From the NCBI GenBank assembly GCA_937925095.1, contig CALEXX010000062.1, positions 1 through 64,000 of the forward strand: a stretch of 64,000 bases of DNA, given 5' to 3'. Source of the DNA: an uncultured Leptotrichia sp. Lineage in GTDB: Bacteria; Fusobacteriota; Fusobacteriia; Fusobacteriales; Leptotrichiaceae. The notes under the pieces were generated by a model. It was not told the DNA's origin. It saw only the letters and a program-made list of their open reading frames with translations, and did not search any database. The translations under genes were made by a program, and so were the position numbers. This document shows, in pieces, positions 8,688-16,987 of this stretch; the stretch's first letter is position 1, and each line of letters starts with the position of its first letter.

Positions 8688-9902
8688 CTATACATTACCT
8701 AAAATTGTTATATTTTCCGCTGTAAACATATCTTTTAGAAACTCATTTATTTTTTCTATTTCTACACTTTTTACTTCATTTTCAAATTCTTTTCCATCAA
8801 AAAGTTTTCCTCTTTTTATGAAATGGTTTCCAAAGAGATACATACGGGAATAAGGATTTTCCATTGCAAATGCCATTTTACTCAGCTGTTTATTTTTCGC
8901 CTTCTGAAGTTCACCTTCTGTAATTCCTTCCTCTCTAATCTTCTCAAATTCTTTTAGAGTTATCTTTATAGCCTTTTCATAACTTTCCTTATTTGTTCCT
9001 ATATAAGTTGAAAGTAATCCACCTTCACAGTAACTCTGATTATATGTATAAACTGAGTAGGCAAGTCCCATTTTTTCCCTTATTTCCTGAAATAATCTCG
9101 AACTCATTGAACCACCTATTACTCCTGATATGATACTGGAATATATCTTATTCTCATCAAAAATCGATAGTCCCTTATGACTTATACATATATTTATCTG
9201 ATTTATATCTTTTGTATATGACTTTCTTCCTGCATTAAATTCAAACCCGGCACTGCTTCTTCTATCTATTTTTACTTCATCAAGTTTTCCAAAATACTCT
9301 TCAACTTTTTCTATTATCTGTTCCCTGTTAAATTTCCCTGATACTGAAATTGCAATATTATCTTTTGTGTATCTTTCCTTGTAATATTTCTTTATCATTT
9401 CAGAAGTAAAGCTCTTAACGCTTTCTTCTGTTCCTGCTATTGATTTACCATACTGTCCTGACATTGTATCGGAAGCATTAAGTTCCGATACAAGATCATC
9501 AGGATTGTCCTTATACATTCTTATTTCTTCAATTATTACATCCTTTTCCTTTTCAAGCTCATCTTTATCTATCGTAGAATTAACTACAATATCAAAAAGA
9601 ATATCCAGTGTTTCATTTAAATATTCACTTAACGCATTAATGAAAAAAACTGTCTGTTCTTTTGTAGTATGTGCATTAATACTCGAACCAAGATAGTCTA
9701 TTTCTTCAGATATCTGAAAATAATTTCTTGAAGGTGTTCCTTTAAATACCATATGTTCCAGCACATGCGATATTCCTGCTTCATTATCAGCTTCATCTTT
9801 TGATCCTGTTTTTACAAATATCCCCACTGAACACGTAGAAATATTCTCTAATTCATCAAATATTATGTTTATTCCCGATTCGGTCTTAACTATTTCTGTC
9901 AT
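8688..9902 (-). CDS. M16-family zinc metalloprotease
   Basis: 404 residues. The inverted zinc motif HVLEH (residues 46-50) and the downstream ETVFF-like helix region mark an active M16B peptidase of the mitochondrial-processing-peptidase/YmxG type; the second half is the usual inactive-like domain. The mature substrate is unknown. It has no signal peptide, so it is probably cytosolic. It lies 67 bases after lptG and 10 bases before rodA and is very likely in the same transcript. The ribosome site GGAAGGAAT precedes the ATG. Confidence 0.9.
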   Translation of the reverse strand: MTEIVKTESGINIIFDELENISTCSVGIFVKTGSKDEADNEAGISHVLEHMVFKGTPSRNYFQISEEIDYLGSSINAHTTKEQTVFFINALSEYLNETLDILFDIVVNSTIDKDELEKEKDVIIEEIRMYKDNPDDLVSELNASDTMSGQYGKSIAGTEESVKSFTSEMIKKYYKERYTKDNIAISVSGKFNREQIIEKVEEYFGKLDEVKIDRRSSAGFEFNAGRKSYTKDINQINICISHKGLSIFDENKIYSSIISGVIGGSMSSRLFQEIREKMGLAYSVYTYNQSYCEGGLLSTYIGTNKESYEKAIKITLKEFEKIREEGITEGELQKAKNKQLSKMAFAMENPYSRMYLFGNHFIKRGKLFDGKEFENEVKSVEIEKINEFLKDMFTAENITILGNV

Positions 9903-9969
9903 TTTTATTCCTTCCTGATTTTTATATCTTAAAGATTTATAAATTATTTTTCAGTAAAAAGCTAAAATT

Positions 9970-11046
9970 TTAATATTCTGCATTCATAAACAGTTTTATT
10001 CCTACAGCCATATAGATTAATAGCGGTAAAAAACATGCCAAATATATAGGCATTGTTCCTGAAGAAGCCAGAGATTTCAATATCGTACTCAATCCATAAT
10101 AGGAATACCCTATTATTACTGATAGTCCAATATTTACAGCAGCTCCTCCCCTCACATATCTACTTCCGAGGGACAACCCTATAAAACACATTATGAAAGA
10201 AGACAGTGCAAAGGATATTCTGTAATAAAAATCTATTCTCATTCCTGTTGAATCTGCTCCAACCCTTGTAAAATAAACTATTTTTTCCCTCAGTTCAGGC
10301 ATTGTAAGGTTCTTTGACGCTACAGCCTCAGCAAGTATATCATCCATAGGAAGTTTAAACTTAAAATTATTTGTATCTATTGATTGTGTGGAATTTGTTT
10401 CTCCATCATGTTCTTTAAGATTTTCAAATGTCCACTCATTTGTTTTTGGATTTATTTTCCCTGAAGTAGCGGTATATATTTTGCTTATTCCTTTAAATCC
10501 ATCTTTCATTTTTATTATTTCTATTTGTTTCATTATTCCTTCTTTTTTATTTGCATACCCTGCATATAGGATTGTATCCCTTTTTTCCCTTACCATTATA
10601 AATTCTTTTTCAACCTTTACCGGCTCAGAATTTTCTATTTTCAATATTTTCATATTGTTTTTCTTGGTATTTGACTTACCTAATGTATCATAATTTATCC
10701 AAAGTACAGCTGTACTGACTAAAAAAGAAAAAATTATTGGATACATTGCTACTCTCAGGAAACTTATACCACTTGTTTTCATGGCAGTAATTTCAAGCTG
10801 TTTTGCCATCTTGCTTATACATAGCAGACTTCCCAGCAGTACCCCAAGAGGAGCAGTATTTGTAACAATTTCCGGAATTCCATAACCCAGATATTTTAAT
10901 GCTTCTCCCGGTGTAAATTTCCCATCCATTATCCAACCTGTAAGATTTATGCTTTCTGCAAGTAAGAAAATAAGAAAGAACATCATCATTCCTAGAAAGA
11001 AACTTTTTACATAATTTATAATTATATATCTATCTAATTTATTCAT
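9970..11046 (-). CDS. lptG: LPS export permease of the LptF/LptG (YjgP/YjgQ) family, second copy
   Basis: 358 residues with three N-terminal membrane helices (residues 10-130), a periplasmic beta-jellyroll-like region (about 135-260) and three C-terminal helices. It fits the permease family that forms the LptB2FG transporter and extracts LPS from the inner membrane. It follows a second permease gene with 4 bases between them. The assignment of G rather than F rests on order and on family habit only. LptB is encoded at 19700-20434. Confidence 0.88.
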   Translation of the reverse strand: MNKLDRYIIINYVKSFFLGMMMFFLIFLLAESINLTGWIMDGKFTPGEALKYLGYGIPEIVTNTAPLGVLLGSLLCISKMAKQLEITAMKTSGISFLRVAMYPIIFSFLVSTAVLWINYDTLGKSNTKKNNMKILKIENSEPVKVEKEFIMVREKRDTILYAGYANKKEGIMKQIEIIKMKDGFKGISKIYTATSGKINPKTNEWTFENLKEHDGETNSTQSIDTNNFKFKLPMDDILAEAVASKNLTMPELREKIVYFTRVGADSTGMRIDFYYRISFALSSFIMCFIGLSLGSRYVRGGAAVNIGLSVIIGYSYYGLSTILKSLASSGTMPIYLACFLPLLIYMAVGIKLFMNAEY

Positions 11047-11050
11047 TTAA

Positions 11051-12154
11051 TTAATTTCTCCTGTATTTTTTTATCGAAAAATAAACACATAAAATAAGAA
11101 GTATCGTATTTGGTACCCACATTGCAATATTGGCAGGTATGTTATTTTTCAGTACCATTATCTTAGCATAGTTTACAACAGCAATATATGCAAATATTAC
11201 AATAAGACTTATTCCAAAACTTATTCCTCTTCCACTTCTTCTATGTCCTACTGAAAGCAATACTCCAAGCCAGCATAAAAGAGTACTTGCAAGCGGTCCT
11301 ATAAGCCTCTGATATATCTCTATAAGGGCTTTCAATGCTGCTTCCCTCATTTCAGGTATCTTTATATTCTCATCATGAAACTGTTTCAGTTCTTTTATGT
11401 TCATTTCACTACGGCTTTTCTTATATTCCTTATTCTTATCCTTGAAGAATGTTGAAATAGGAATTTCCTGCTCCTTGTATTCTGCGGCAACCTGACTGTT
11501 ACCTTCCTTATCAAATGAGTATCCCTTTACATTTTTTAAAACTATAACCCCTGGATCAAATGTTGCACTTTCTGCAAGAAAGATTACAGGATAAGGGTTT
11601 TCCCCCTGTTTATTCAGTATCAGAAAGTTTTTTGCGTTTGCCTTTTCATTGTCAACTTCATCTATATAAAATCCAAATCCACTTTCAGCGTTTGTAAGAA
11701 ATATTTTTTCCTCAGTCAGTGAACTTGGCTTTGTAGCCAGCATTGCTTTCGTCTGGGCATTTATATTTTCCAGTGCCCTTGGATTTACGTATATTTCCAG
11801 CCCCAATCCTATCAATGTAAGTATAACCCCAAATATGAAGGCAGGTCTTATTATCCTGAAAAGGCCTATTCCCGATCCTTCCATTGCTATAAGTTCATTT
11901 GTTTCTGATAATCCCCCATAAACAAGCATTACTCCAAGAAATGCCCCCATCGGTATTGTCTGGACAAGTATTCCAGGAACCGCATACAGGAAGTAATCTA
12001 TTATGGATATAAATGGCAGGTCACTTGCAAACAACCTTTCCATTACCTCCATAACTACATTTAGCATCAATATAAATGTAAATATGCTTATTCCAAATAT
12101 AGATGGTAATATTAGCGAACTATAAATGTATCTGTCAATTATTTTTATTTTCAT
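11051..12154 (-). CDS. lptF: LPS export permease of the LptF/LptG family, first copy
   Basis: About 367 residues: N-terminal helices (FGISIFTFILMLNVVMEV), a central periplasmic domain and C-terminal helices with the GRRSGRG-type loop seen in YjgP proteins. It pairs with the next gene to form the membrane part of the LPS exporter. I use the ATG at 12154, eight bases after AAGGA; an ATG two codons earlier is too close to that site. Confidence 0.88.
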   Translation of the reverse strand: MKIKIIDRYIYSSLILPSIFGISIFTFILMLNVVMEVMERLFASDLPFISIIDYFLYAVPGILVQTIPMGAFLGVMLVYGGLSETNELIAMEGSGIGLFRIIRPAFIFGVILTLIGLGLEIYVNPRALENINAQTKAMLATKPSSLTEEKIFLTNAESGFGFYIDEVDNEKANAKNFLILNKQGENPYPVIFLAESATFDPGVIVLKNVKGYSFDKEGNSQVAAEYKEQEIPISTFFKDKNKEYKKSRSEMNIKELKQFHDENIKIPEMREAALKALIEIYQRLIGPLASTLLCWLGVLLSVGHRRSGRGISFGISLIVIFAYIAVVNYAKIMVLKNNIPANIAMWVPNTILLILCVYFSIKKYRRN

Positions 12155-12183
12155 TCTCATATTCCTTTTATTATTTAAGATTT

Positions 12184-12759
12184 TTATTTAATATTATTTT
12201 GCTTTTTACCTTCTTTCAGTTCCTTTAAAACATTTTTCTCTATTTCTTTTTCTTTAACTTTTTTTCTATAGGAATTTACATCCTTCTGAATAAATTCTGG
12301 AAATCCTTGCGAATAACCATAAATATACTCAGTTATTTTTGAAACAAGAATACTTTCATCCCTTATTTCCTTAAGCCTTTTACTGTATGATGAACCTATC
12401 AGTACTACTATGTATATAATAAAAATTATAAAAGTTGTCTTCAGTACCCCTAGCACTCCTCCCAGAAATTCATTATAATTGCTTAATTTTATACTTTTCA
12501 AAAATTTTCTGGCAAACAGCAGTATAACAGACAACAATAGATATAATACAATAAATACTATGAAAAAAGTATTTGTTTCATTCTTTGAAATATTGTCATC
12601 CAGCTTTAACATAACTTTTATAGCACCGTATAAATACTTCATAAGAAACATTAATAGAATATACTTGAAACAGCAGAAAAATTCATACATAAATCCTCTT
12701 TTTGTTCCTAGCATAAAAAATATAGTTATAAGTGCCGCTGATAGAATCTCAAAAAACAT
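12184..12759 (-). CDS. CvpA family membrane protein
   Basis: About 191 residues with four hydrophobic segments (near residues 5-25, 30-50, 65-85 and 100-125) and a charged C-terminal tail. This is the CvpA/colicin V production layout. The molecular role of the family is poorly defined; it is linked to envelope integrity. The start at 12759 is an ATG eight bases after AAGGAGG; the GTG nine bases upstream overlaps the ribosome site. It is flanked by alr and the lpt permeases. Confidence 0.75.
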   Translation of the reverse strand: MFFEILSAALITIFFMLGTKRGFMYEFFCCFKYILLMFLMKYLYGAIKVMLKLDDNISKNETNTFFIVFIVLYLLLSVILLFARKFLKSIKLSNYNEFLGGVLGVLKTTFIIFIIYIVVLIGSSYSKRLKEIRDESILVSKITEYIYGYSQGFPEFIQKDVNSYRKKVKEKEIEKNVLKELKEGKKQNNIK

Positions 12760-12798
12760 ACTGTCCACCTCCTTATATAAAAATTTCTGTCTGTATAT

Positions 12799-13878
12799 CT
12801 ATTTATAAATTCTTGGAACTCTACTGCTTATTCCACATAAAATTTCATAGGATATTGTATTACATAGATTTGCAACTTCCACCACGTTAATATTTTTTCC
12901 AAAAAATTCTACAATATCTCCTTTTTTTGCACTATCTGCCAATTCTTCCGGAATCAGAATCATAAGCTGATCCATGCATACTCTTCCTATTATGCTGCAT
13001 CTATGACCTTTATAATATACATAACCTTTATTTGATAAATCCCTTCTTATTCCATCTGCATAGCCTATTGACACAGTTGCAACTACATCTCCCTTTTTCG
13101 CCATATAAGTATTTCCATAGCTGATAAAGCCATCTTTGTGCATTTTCTTTATATGACTTATTTTTGCATACAATGTCATTACCGGCTTAAATTTATACGG
13201 AGCTGTTTCTTCATCTGTAACTCCTCCATACAGAATTATTCCCATTCTTACAAAATCATACTCGCTGTCATGATACTTCAGGCTTCCAAAACTGTTAAGC
13301 AAATGTCTGCACTTGACAGAATGTACTTCCTTCATTATATTTTCACTCATTTCCTTAAATCTTTTTTCCTGTAATTTTGTATATTCTTCATCAGAATCTG
13401 AAGATGAAAAATGGGAAAATACTCCTACTGCATTTACATATTTACAGTTTTTAAGTTTTTCTATTAATTCTGAAATTTCATCTTCCTGAAAACCTACCCT
13501 TCCCATTCCAGTGTCAAGTTTCAGAAAAATATTTACATTAATTCTATTTTTTTCAATATACTCTATTTCCTCAAAATCCGTTATCATGAAATAAATATTA
13601 TTATCAGAAACTTTACTCATACACTCATTTTCAACAGGACCTAAAATAAGTATTCCAACTTCATTATTTGTTTCCCTTATTTTCAATGCCTCCTCAACTG
13701 TAGCCACTGCAAATTTCTTTATTCCTATTTTTATAAGAGCTTCACATATATTCATCATTCCATGACCATATGCATCAGCTTTTATAACTGCCATTATTTT
13801 CTCTTTCAATGTTATTTTTTCAAGTTCCCTTATATTATCATATAAATTTTCAATATTTATTTCTGCCCAGCAACGCAT
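12799..13878 (-). CDS. alr: alanine racemase
   Basis: About 359 residues. It interconverts L- and D-alanine with PLP for peptidoglycan. The N-terminal barrel has the PLP lysine motif AVIKADAYGHG; the C-terminal part has the catalytic tyrosine in FISYGNTY, the IGYADGIRR segment and GRVCMDQLM. The start at 13878 is an ATG seven bases after AGAAGG; the upstream GTG would overlap the ribosome site. It opens the alr-to-accA gene run. The preceding 427 bases are a repeat (copy C), so its promoter is uncertain: TTGATT-N17-TTTAGT at about 13900-13943 is only a weak candidate. Confidence 0.95.
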   Translation of the reverse strand: MRCWAEINIENLYDNIRELEKITLKEKIMAVIKADAYGHGMMNICEALIKIGIKKFAVATVEEALKIRETNNEVGILILGPVENECMSKVSDNNIYFMITDFEEIEYIEKNRINVNIFLKLDTGMGRVGFQEDEISELIEKLKNCKYVNAVGVFSHFSSSDSDEEYTKLQEKRFKEMSENIMKEVHSVKCRHLLNSFGSLKYHDSEYDFVRMGIILYGGVTDEETAPYKFKPVMTLYAKISHIKKMHKDGFISYGNTYMAKKGDVVATVSIGYADGIRRDLSNKGYVYYKGHRCSIIGRVCMDQLMILIPEELADSAKKGDIVEFFGKNINVVEVANLCNTISYEILCGISSRVPRIYK

Positions 13879-13950
13879 TTTTTTCACCTTCTGAATTTTG
13901 TAATTTCAATTTTTTAAACTAAAGAACCTAACGATTCCCAAATCAATAAC

Positions 13951-14297
13951 TGAACTGTCTCAAAAAACTTTAATTTAGTATGAAACTGCCTCAAAAAATT
14001 TTGAAGTATGGGTTGTCTCAAAAGGAAAATTTTTAAAAAATATGGAAACTATATTTTTGAATTATTTAAAATTTTACAATGTAAAACAGAAAATGAATTT
14101 AGAAAAAGTCAACTGTCTGAGCCGAAAGGCGAGTTTTGACTTTTTCTTAATGAATGACTGTTTTATATGAGTAAAATTTTAGTAAATGAAAAAATATAGT
14201 TTTATATATTATATTTACAGTTTTCTATTTTGAGATAAACCCTTTATTTATTTTTTGAAACAGTCTCTATTACTTTTCTTATTTTTTGAGACAGTAT
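13951..14297. repeat. foldback/MITE-like repeat, copy C, three nested shells
   Basis: Three left ends follow one another: AACTGTCTCAAAAAAC (about 13953), AACTGCCTCAAAAAAT (about 13984) and GGGTTGTCTCAAAA (about 14010). They are mirrored on the right in the opposite order by CTATTTTGAGATAAACCC (about 14225), TTTTTTGAAACAGTCT (about 14252) and ATTTTTTGAGACAGTA (about 14281). Inside lies the shared hairpin GAAAAAGTCAA/TTGACTTTTTC with a GCCGAAAGGC tip. This fills the whole alr-secF gap. No coding capacity. Confidence 0.8.
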
Positions 14298-14305
14298 CAA
14301 TTATG

Positions 14306-15283
14306 CTACACTAATACTTTTTCCTCTGCATCATAACCATTTACAGTTTTCCCTGATTTTTTCTTTTCATCATTTTTACTATTTTTCTTTTTAACTTTTC
14401 TGAATTTTCTCATCAGATAAACTAATGGACTTGCTAAAAATATCGAAGAATATGTTCCAAAAATCATTCCAATGAACAAAGTCATATTAAATGTTCTCAA
14501 GGATTCTCCTCCAAATATCAGCAATATTACAACTGAGAATAATGTTGTAATTGATGTATATAGTGATCTCATACAAACCTGGTTTACACTCATCTCTATA
14601 ATTTCTTCAAAAGTTTTCTTATTATGTTTTTCTTTTTCATTTCTCTTGTCATTTTCCCTTATTCTGTCAAATATTACAATTGTGTCGTTTATTGAATAAC
14701 CTAGTATAGTCAGTATTGCCGCTATGAAAGGAGTATCAACTTCATATCTCAGTAAAGCAATAAGCCCAATACATATTAATACATCATGTAATAATGCAAT
14801 TATTCCTGCTATTGCATAGACAAACTCAAATCTTACTGTTACATAAATGACAATAAGTATACTTCCGATTACTAAAGCCCAGACGGCATTTCTTGTAAGC
14901 TCTTTCCCGATTGTTGCTCCTACAGTATCATACCTTATAATTTCATATTTTCCCGTTTTTTCTGTTAATTTACCTAACAGATTGTTTTTCTGTGCTTCAG
15001 AAAGCTGCCCTGTTCTAAGAATCATTGTATTATCATCACTTGAAATCTGTACTTTTTTTGCTCCAAGTTCCGGTATATCCTTTGTTAATTCATTTAATGA
15101 TTTATTTATCACATCTTTATTTACAGGTTTTTCATATTTTACCTGTAATAAATCTCCACCTTTAAAATCAATTCCAAGATTCAATCCTATTGTAAGGAAG
15201 AATATCAGTGACAGAGTTACCATCAAAGCTGAAAATCCTATGTAAAATTTTCTATAACGTATCACTTTCAAATTTAGCATCAT
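14306..15283 (-). CDS. secF: protein-export membrane protein SecF
   Basis: 325 residues with six membrane helices, a periplasmic loop after the first, and the SecF signatures GIDFKGGDLLQV and NDTIVIFDRIREN. With SecD it uses the proton-motive force to finish Sec-dependent export. The ATG at 15283 follows GGGGAGGG and overlaps the end of secD by 32 bases, so translation is coupled. The C-terminal tail is lysine-rich and cytosolic. Confidence 0.96.
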   Translation of the reverse strand: MMLNLKVIRYRKFYIGFSALMVTLSLIFFLTIGLNLGIDFKGGDLLQVKYEKPVNKDVINKSLNELTKDIPELGAKKVQISSDDNTMILRTGQLSEAQKNNLLGKLTEKTGKYEIIRYDTVGATIGKELTRNAVWALVIGSILIVIYVTVRFEFVYAIAGIIALLHDVLICIGLIALLRYEVDTPFIAAILTILGYSINDTIVIFDRIRENDKRNEKEKHNKKTFEEIIEMSVNQVCMRSLYTSITTLFSVVILLIFGGESLRTFNMTLFIGMIFGTYSSIFLASPLVYLMRKFRKVKKKNSKNDEKKKSGKTVNGYDAEEKVLV

Positions 15284-16481
15284 TTATCCCTCCCCAAAAT
15301 AGTTTTTCTTTTTTAATATGAAAAGTGCTTATTACAAAACGCATAAATAATTTTGTTATAAATATTGCTGTAAGCATTGTTATCATTACCCCTAAAGATA
15401 ATGTCACTGCAAATCCCCTTACAGGACCTGTTCCAAATGAGAACAGAACGGCAGCTATTAATAATGTAGTAAGGTTTCCGTCAATTATTGCAGGAAGCCC
15501 ATTTTCAAATCCTTTTTCCACTGAATCATCAATGCTGTATCCTTTACTCATTTCTTCCTTAATTCTTTCAAACGTAATAACATTCGCATCAACAGCCATT
15601 CCTAATGTCAGTATGAATCCTGCTATTCCAGGCAATGTCAAAGTAGATCTTACAAGGCTTAATGATGCCAATACTAAAAATCCATATATTACAAGTACAA
15701 CATCTGCAATAAGTCCAGGAATTTTATATATTGCAAACATGAATAATGATATTGCTATCATTGCCAGAATCCCTGCAAACTGTGTCTGCTTTATAGATTC
15801 AACCCCAAGAGTTGCTCCTACTGTTCTAACTTCAAGTATTTTTATGCTTACAGGTAATGCCCCTGATTTCAGAAGATTTGTAATTTTCTGTGCATCTTCA
15901 CGGCTATTTGTAGTAATCTGACCTGTTCCTCTAGATATTTCAGAGTTTATTACCGGTGCAGACTGTTCCTTACCGTCAAGCATTATTGCAAGAGGTTTTC
16001 CTATATTTTCCCTTGTAATTTTTGCAAAAATTTCTGCCCCTTTACCATCAAGTGTAAAGTCAACTGCAGGACGTCCAAATTCTCCCTGAGAAAGTACTGC
16101 TGTTTTTATAGCTGAACCTCCAAGTAAAGTAGGCCCGTATGTTCCGTCCTGATTTTTTATCTTGAATTCAAGTTTTGCCGTTGTTCCTATAAGTTCTACA
16201 GCCTTCTGTGAATCCTTTATTCCGGCAAGTTCCACTATTAATCTGTCATTTCCACTTATCTGAATTACAGGTTCTGTTACTCCAAGACCATCTACCCTTC
16301 TTTCGATTATATCCCTCACTTTGTCCATTGTGTCTGATTCTATTTTCCCTTGTGCCTGAAGCACTACTGATGTTCCACCTCTTAAGTCCAGCCCTAACTT
16401 TATTTTATTAAAATAAAGTATTACAGCAGGAACTATGAGTATGACTAAAAGCCATAAGTACTGTGTCTTTTTGTTCTTCAT
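15252..16481 (-). CDS. secD: protein-export membrane protein SecD (short form)
   Basis: 409 residues, clearly shorter than the E. coli protein of about 615. The segments GLDLRGGTSVVLQA, the periplasmic P1 base (ELAGIKDSQKAVELIG), and six C-terminal helices with DANVITFERIKEEM are present. The head part of P1 is reduced, which explains the length; short SecD proteins are known in other bacteria. It is followed by secF with an overlap and preceded by ruvX 49 bases upstream. Confidence 0.95.
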   Translation of the reverse strand: MKNKKTQYLWLLVILIVPAVILYFNKIKLGLDLRGGTSVVLQAQGKIESDTMDKVRDIIERRVDGLGVTEPVIQISGNDRLIVELAGIKDSQKAVELIGTTAKLEFKIKNQDGTYGPTLLGGSAIKTAVLSQGEFGRPAVDFTLDGKGAEIFAKITRENIGKPLAIMLDGKEQSAPVINSEISRGTGQITTNSREDAQKITNLLKSGALPVSIKILEVRTVGATLGVESIKQTQFAGILAMIAISLFMFAIYKIPGLIADVVLVIYGFLVLASLSLVRSTLTLPGIAGFILTLGMAVDANVITFERIKEEMSKGYSIDDSVEKGFENGLPAIIDGNLTTLLIAAVLFSFGTGPVRGFAVTLSLGVMITMLTAIFITKLFMRFVISTFHIKKEKLFWGGINDAKFESDTL

Positions 16482-16530
16482 TCTCTTCCTTTCCCAAATT
16501 TATATTTGTTTTATATAATAATTTATTAAA

Positions 16531-16947
16531 TTATTTCAATGTATCAAGATATTTCTGAAGTATTATTGAAGCTGCAACCATATCCACTACTTTTCTTCTT
16601 TCCTTACCATTTTTTTTCGAATAGTTTTTAAGATAATGCTCAGCTTCTGTTGTTGTATATCTTTCATCTACAGTAATTACTTCAATTCTTTCTATTTTTT
16701 CCTTCATTTCAGAAATGAATTTTTCCACCTTTTCAGCTTGGATATTTTTAGTTCCATCCAGACTTTTTGGCAATCCTACTACAATTTTCCTTGTCCCCTC
16801 ATCAGAAAGTATTTCCTTTATTCTTTCCATAGGGTCTGTAACATTCCTGTCAATTACTTCAAGGGCAGTCGCAAGAATTCCTAAGGGATCGCATTTAGCA
16901 ACCCCTATTCTAACATCTCCGACATCAAGCCCTATAAATTTTTTCAT
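16531..16947 (-). CDS. ruvX: putative Holliday junction resolvase RuvX (YqgF)
   Basis: 138 residues, the family length. It has the RNase H-like fold with FIGLDVGDVRIGVA at the N-terminus, GLPKSLDG in the middle, DERYTT and the final VDMVAAS aspartate. The family is tied to pre-16S rRNA 5'-end maturation and proposed Holliday junction resolution. It sits 40 bases after alaS, the common alaS-yqgF neighbourhood. Confidence 0.93.
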   Translation of the reverse strand: MKKFIGLDVGDVRIGVAKCDPLGILATALEVIDRNVTDPMERIKEILSDEGTRKIVVGLPKSLDGTKNIQAEKVEKFISEMKEKIERIEVITVDERYTTTEAEHYLKNYSKKNGKERRKVVDMVAASIILQKYLDTLK

Positions 16948-16987
16948 TATAAATATCCTCTCATTTTCCTCTAATGATATAAATAAA

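Noticed and set aside
15325..15921. 198-residue plus-strand frame
   Set aside because: Antisense to secD, which is certain.
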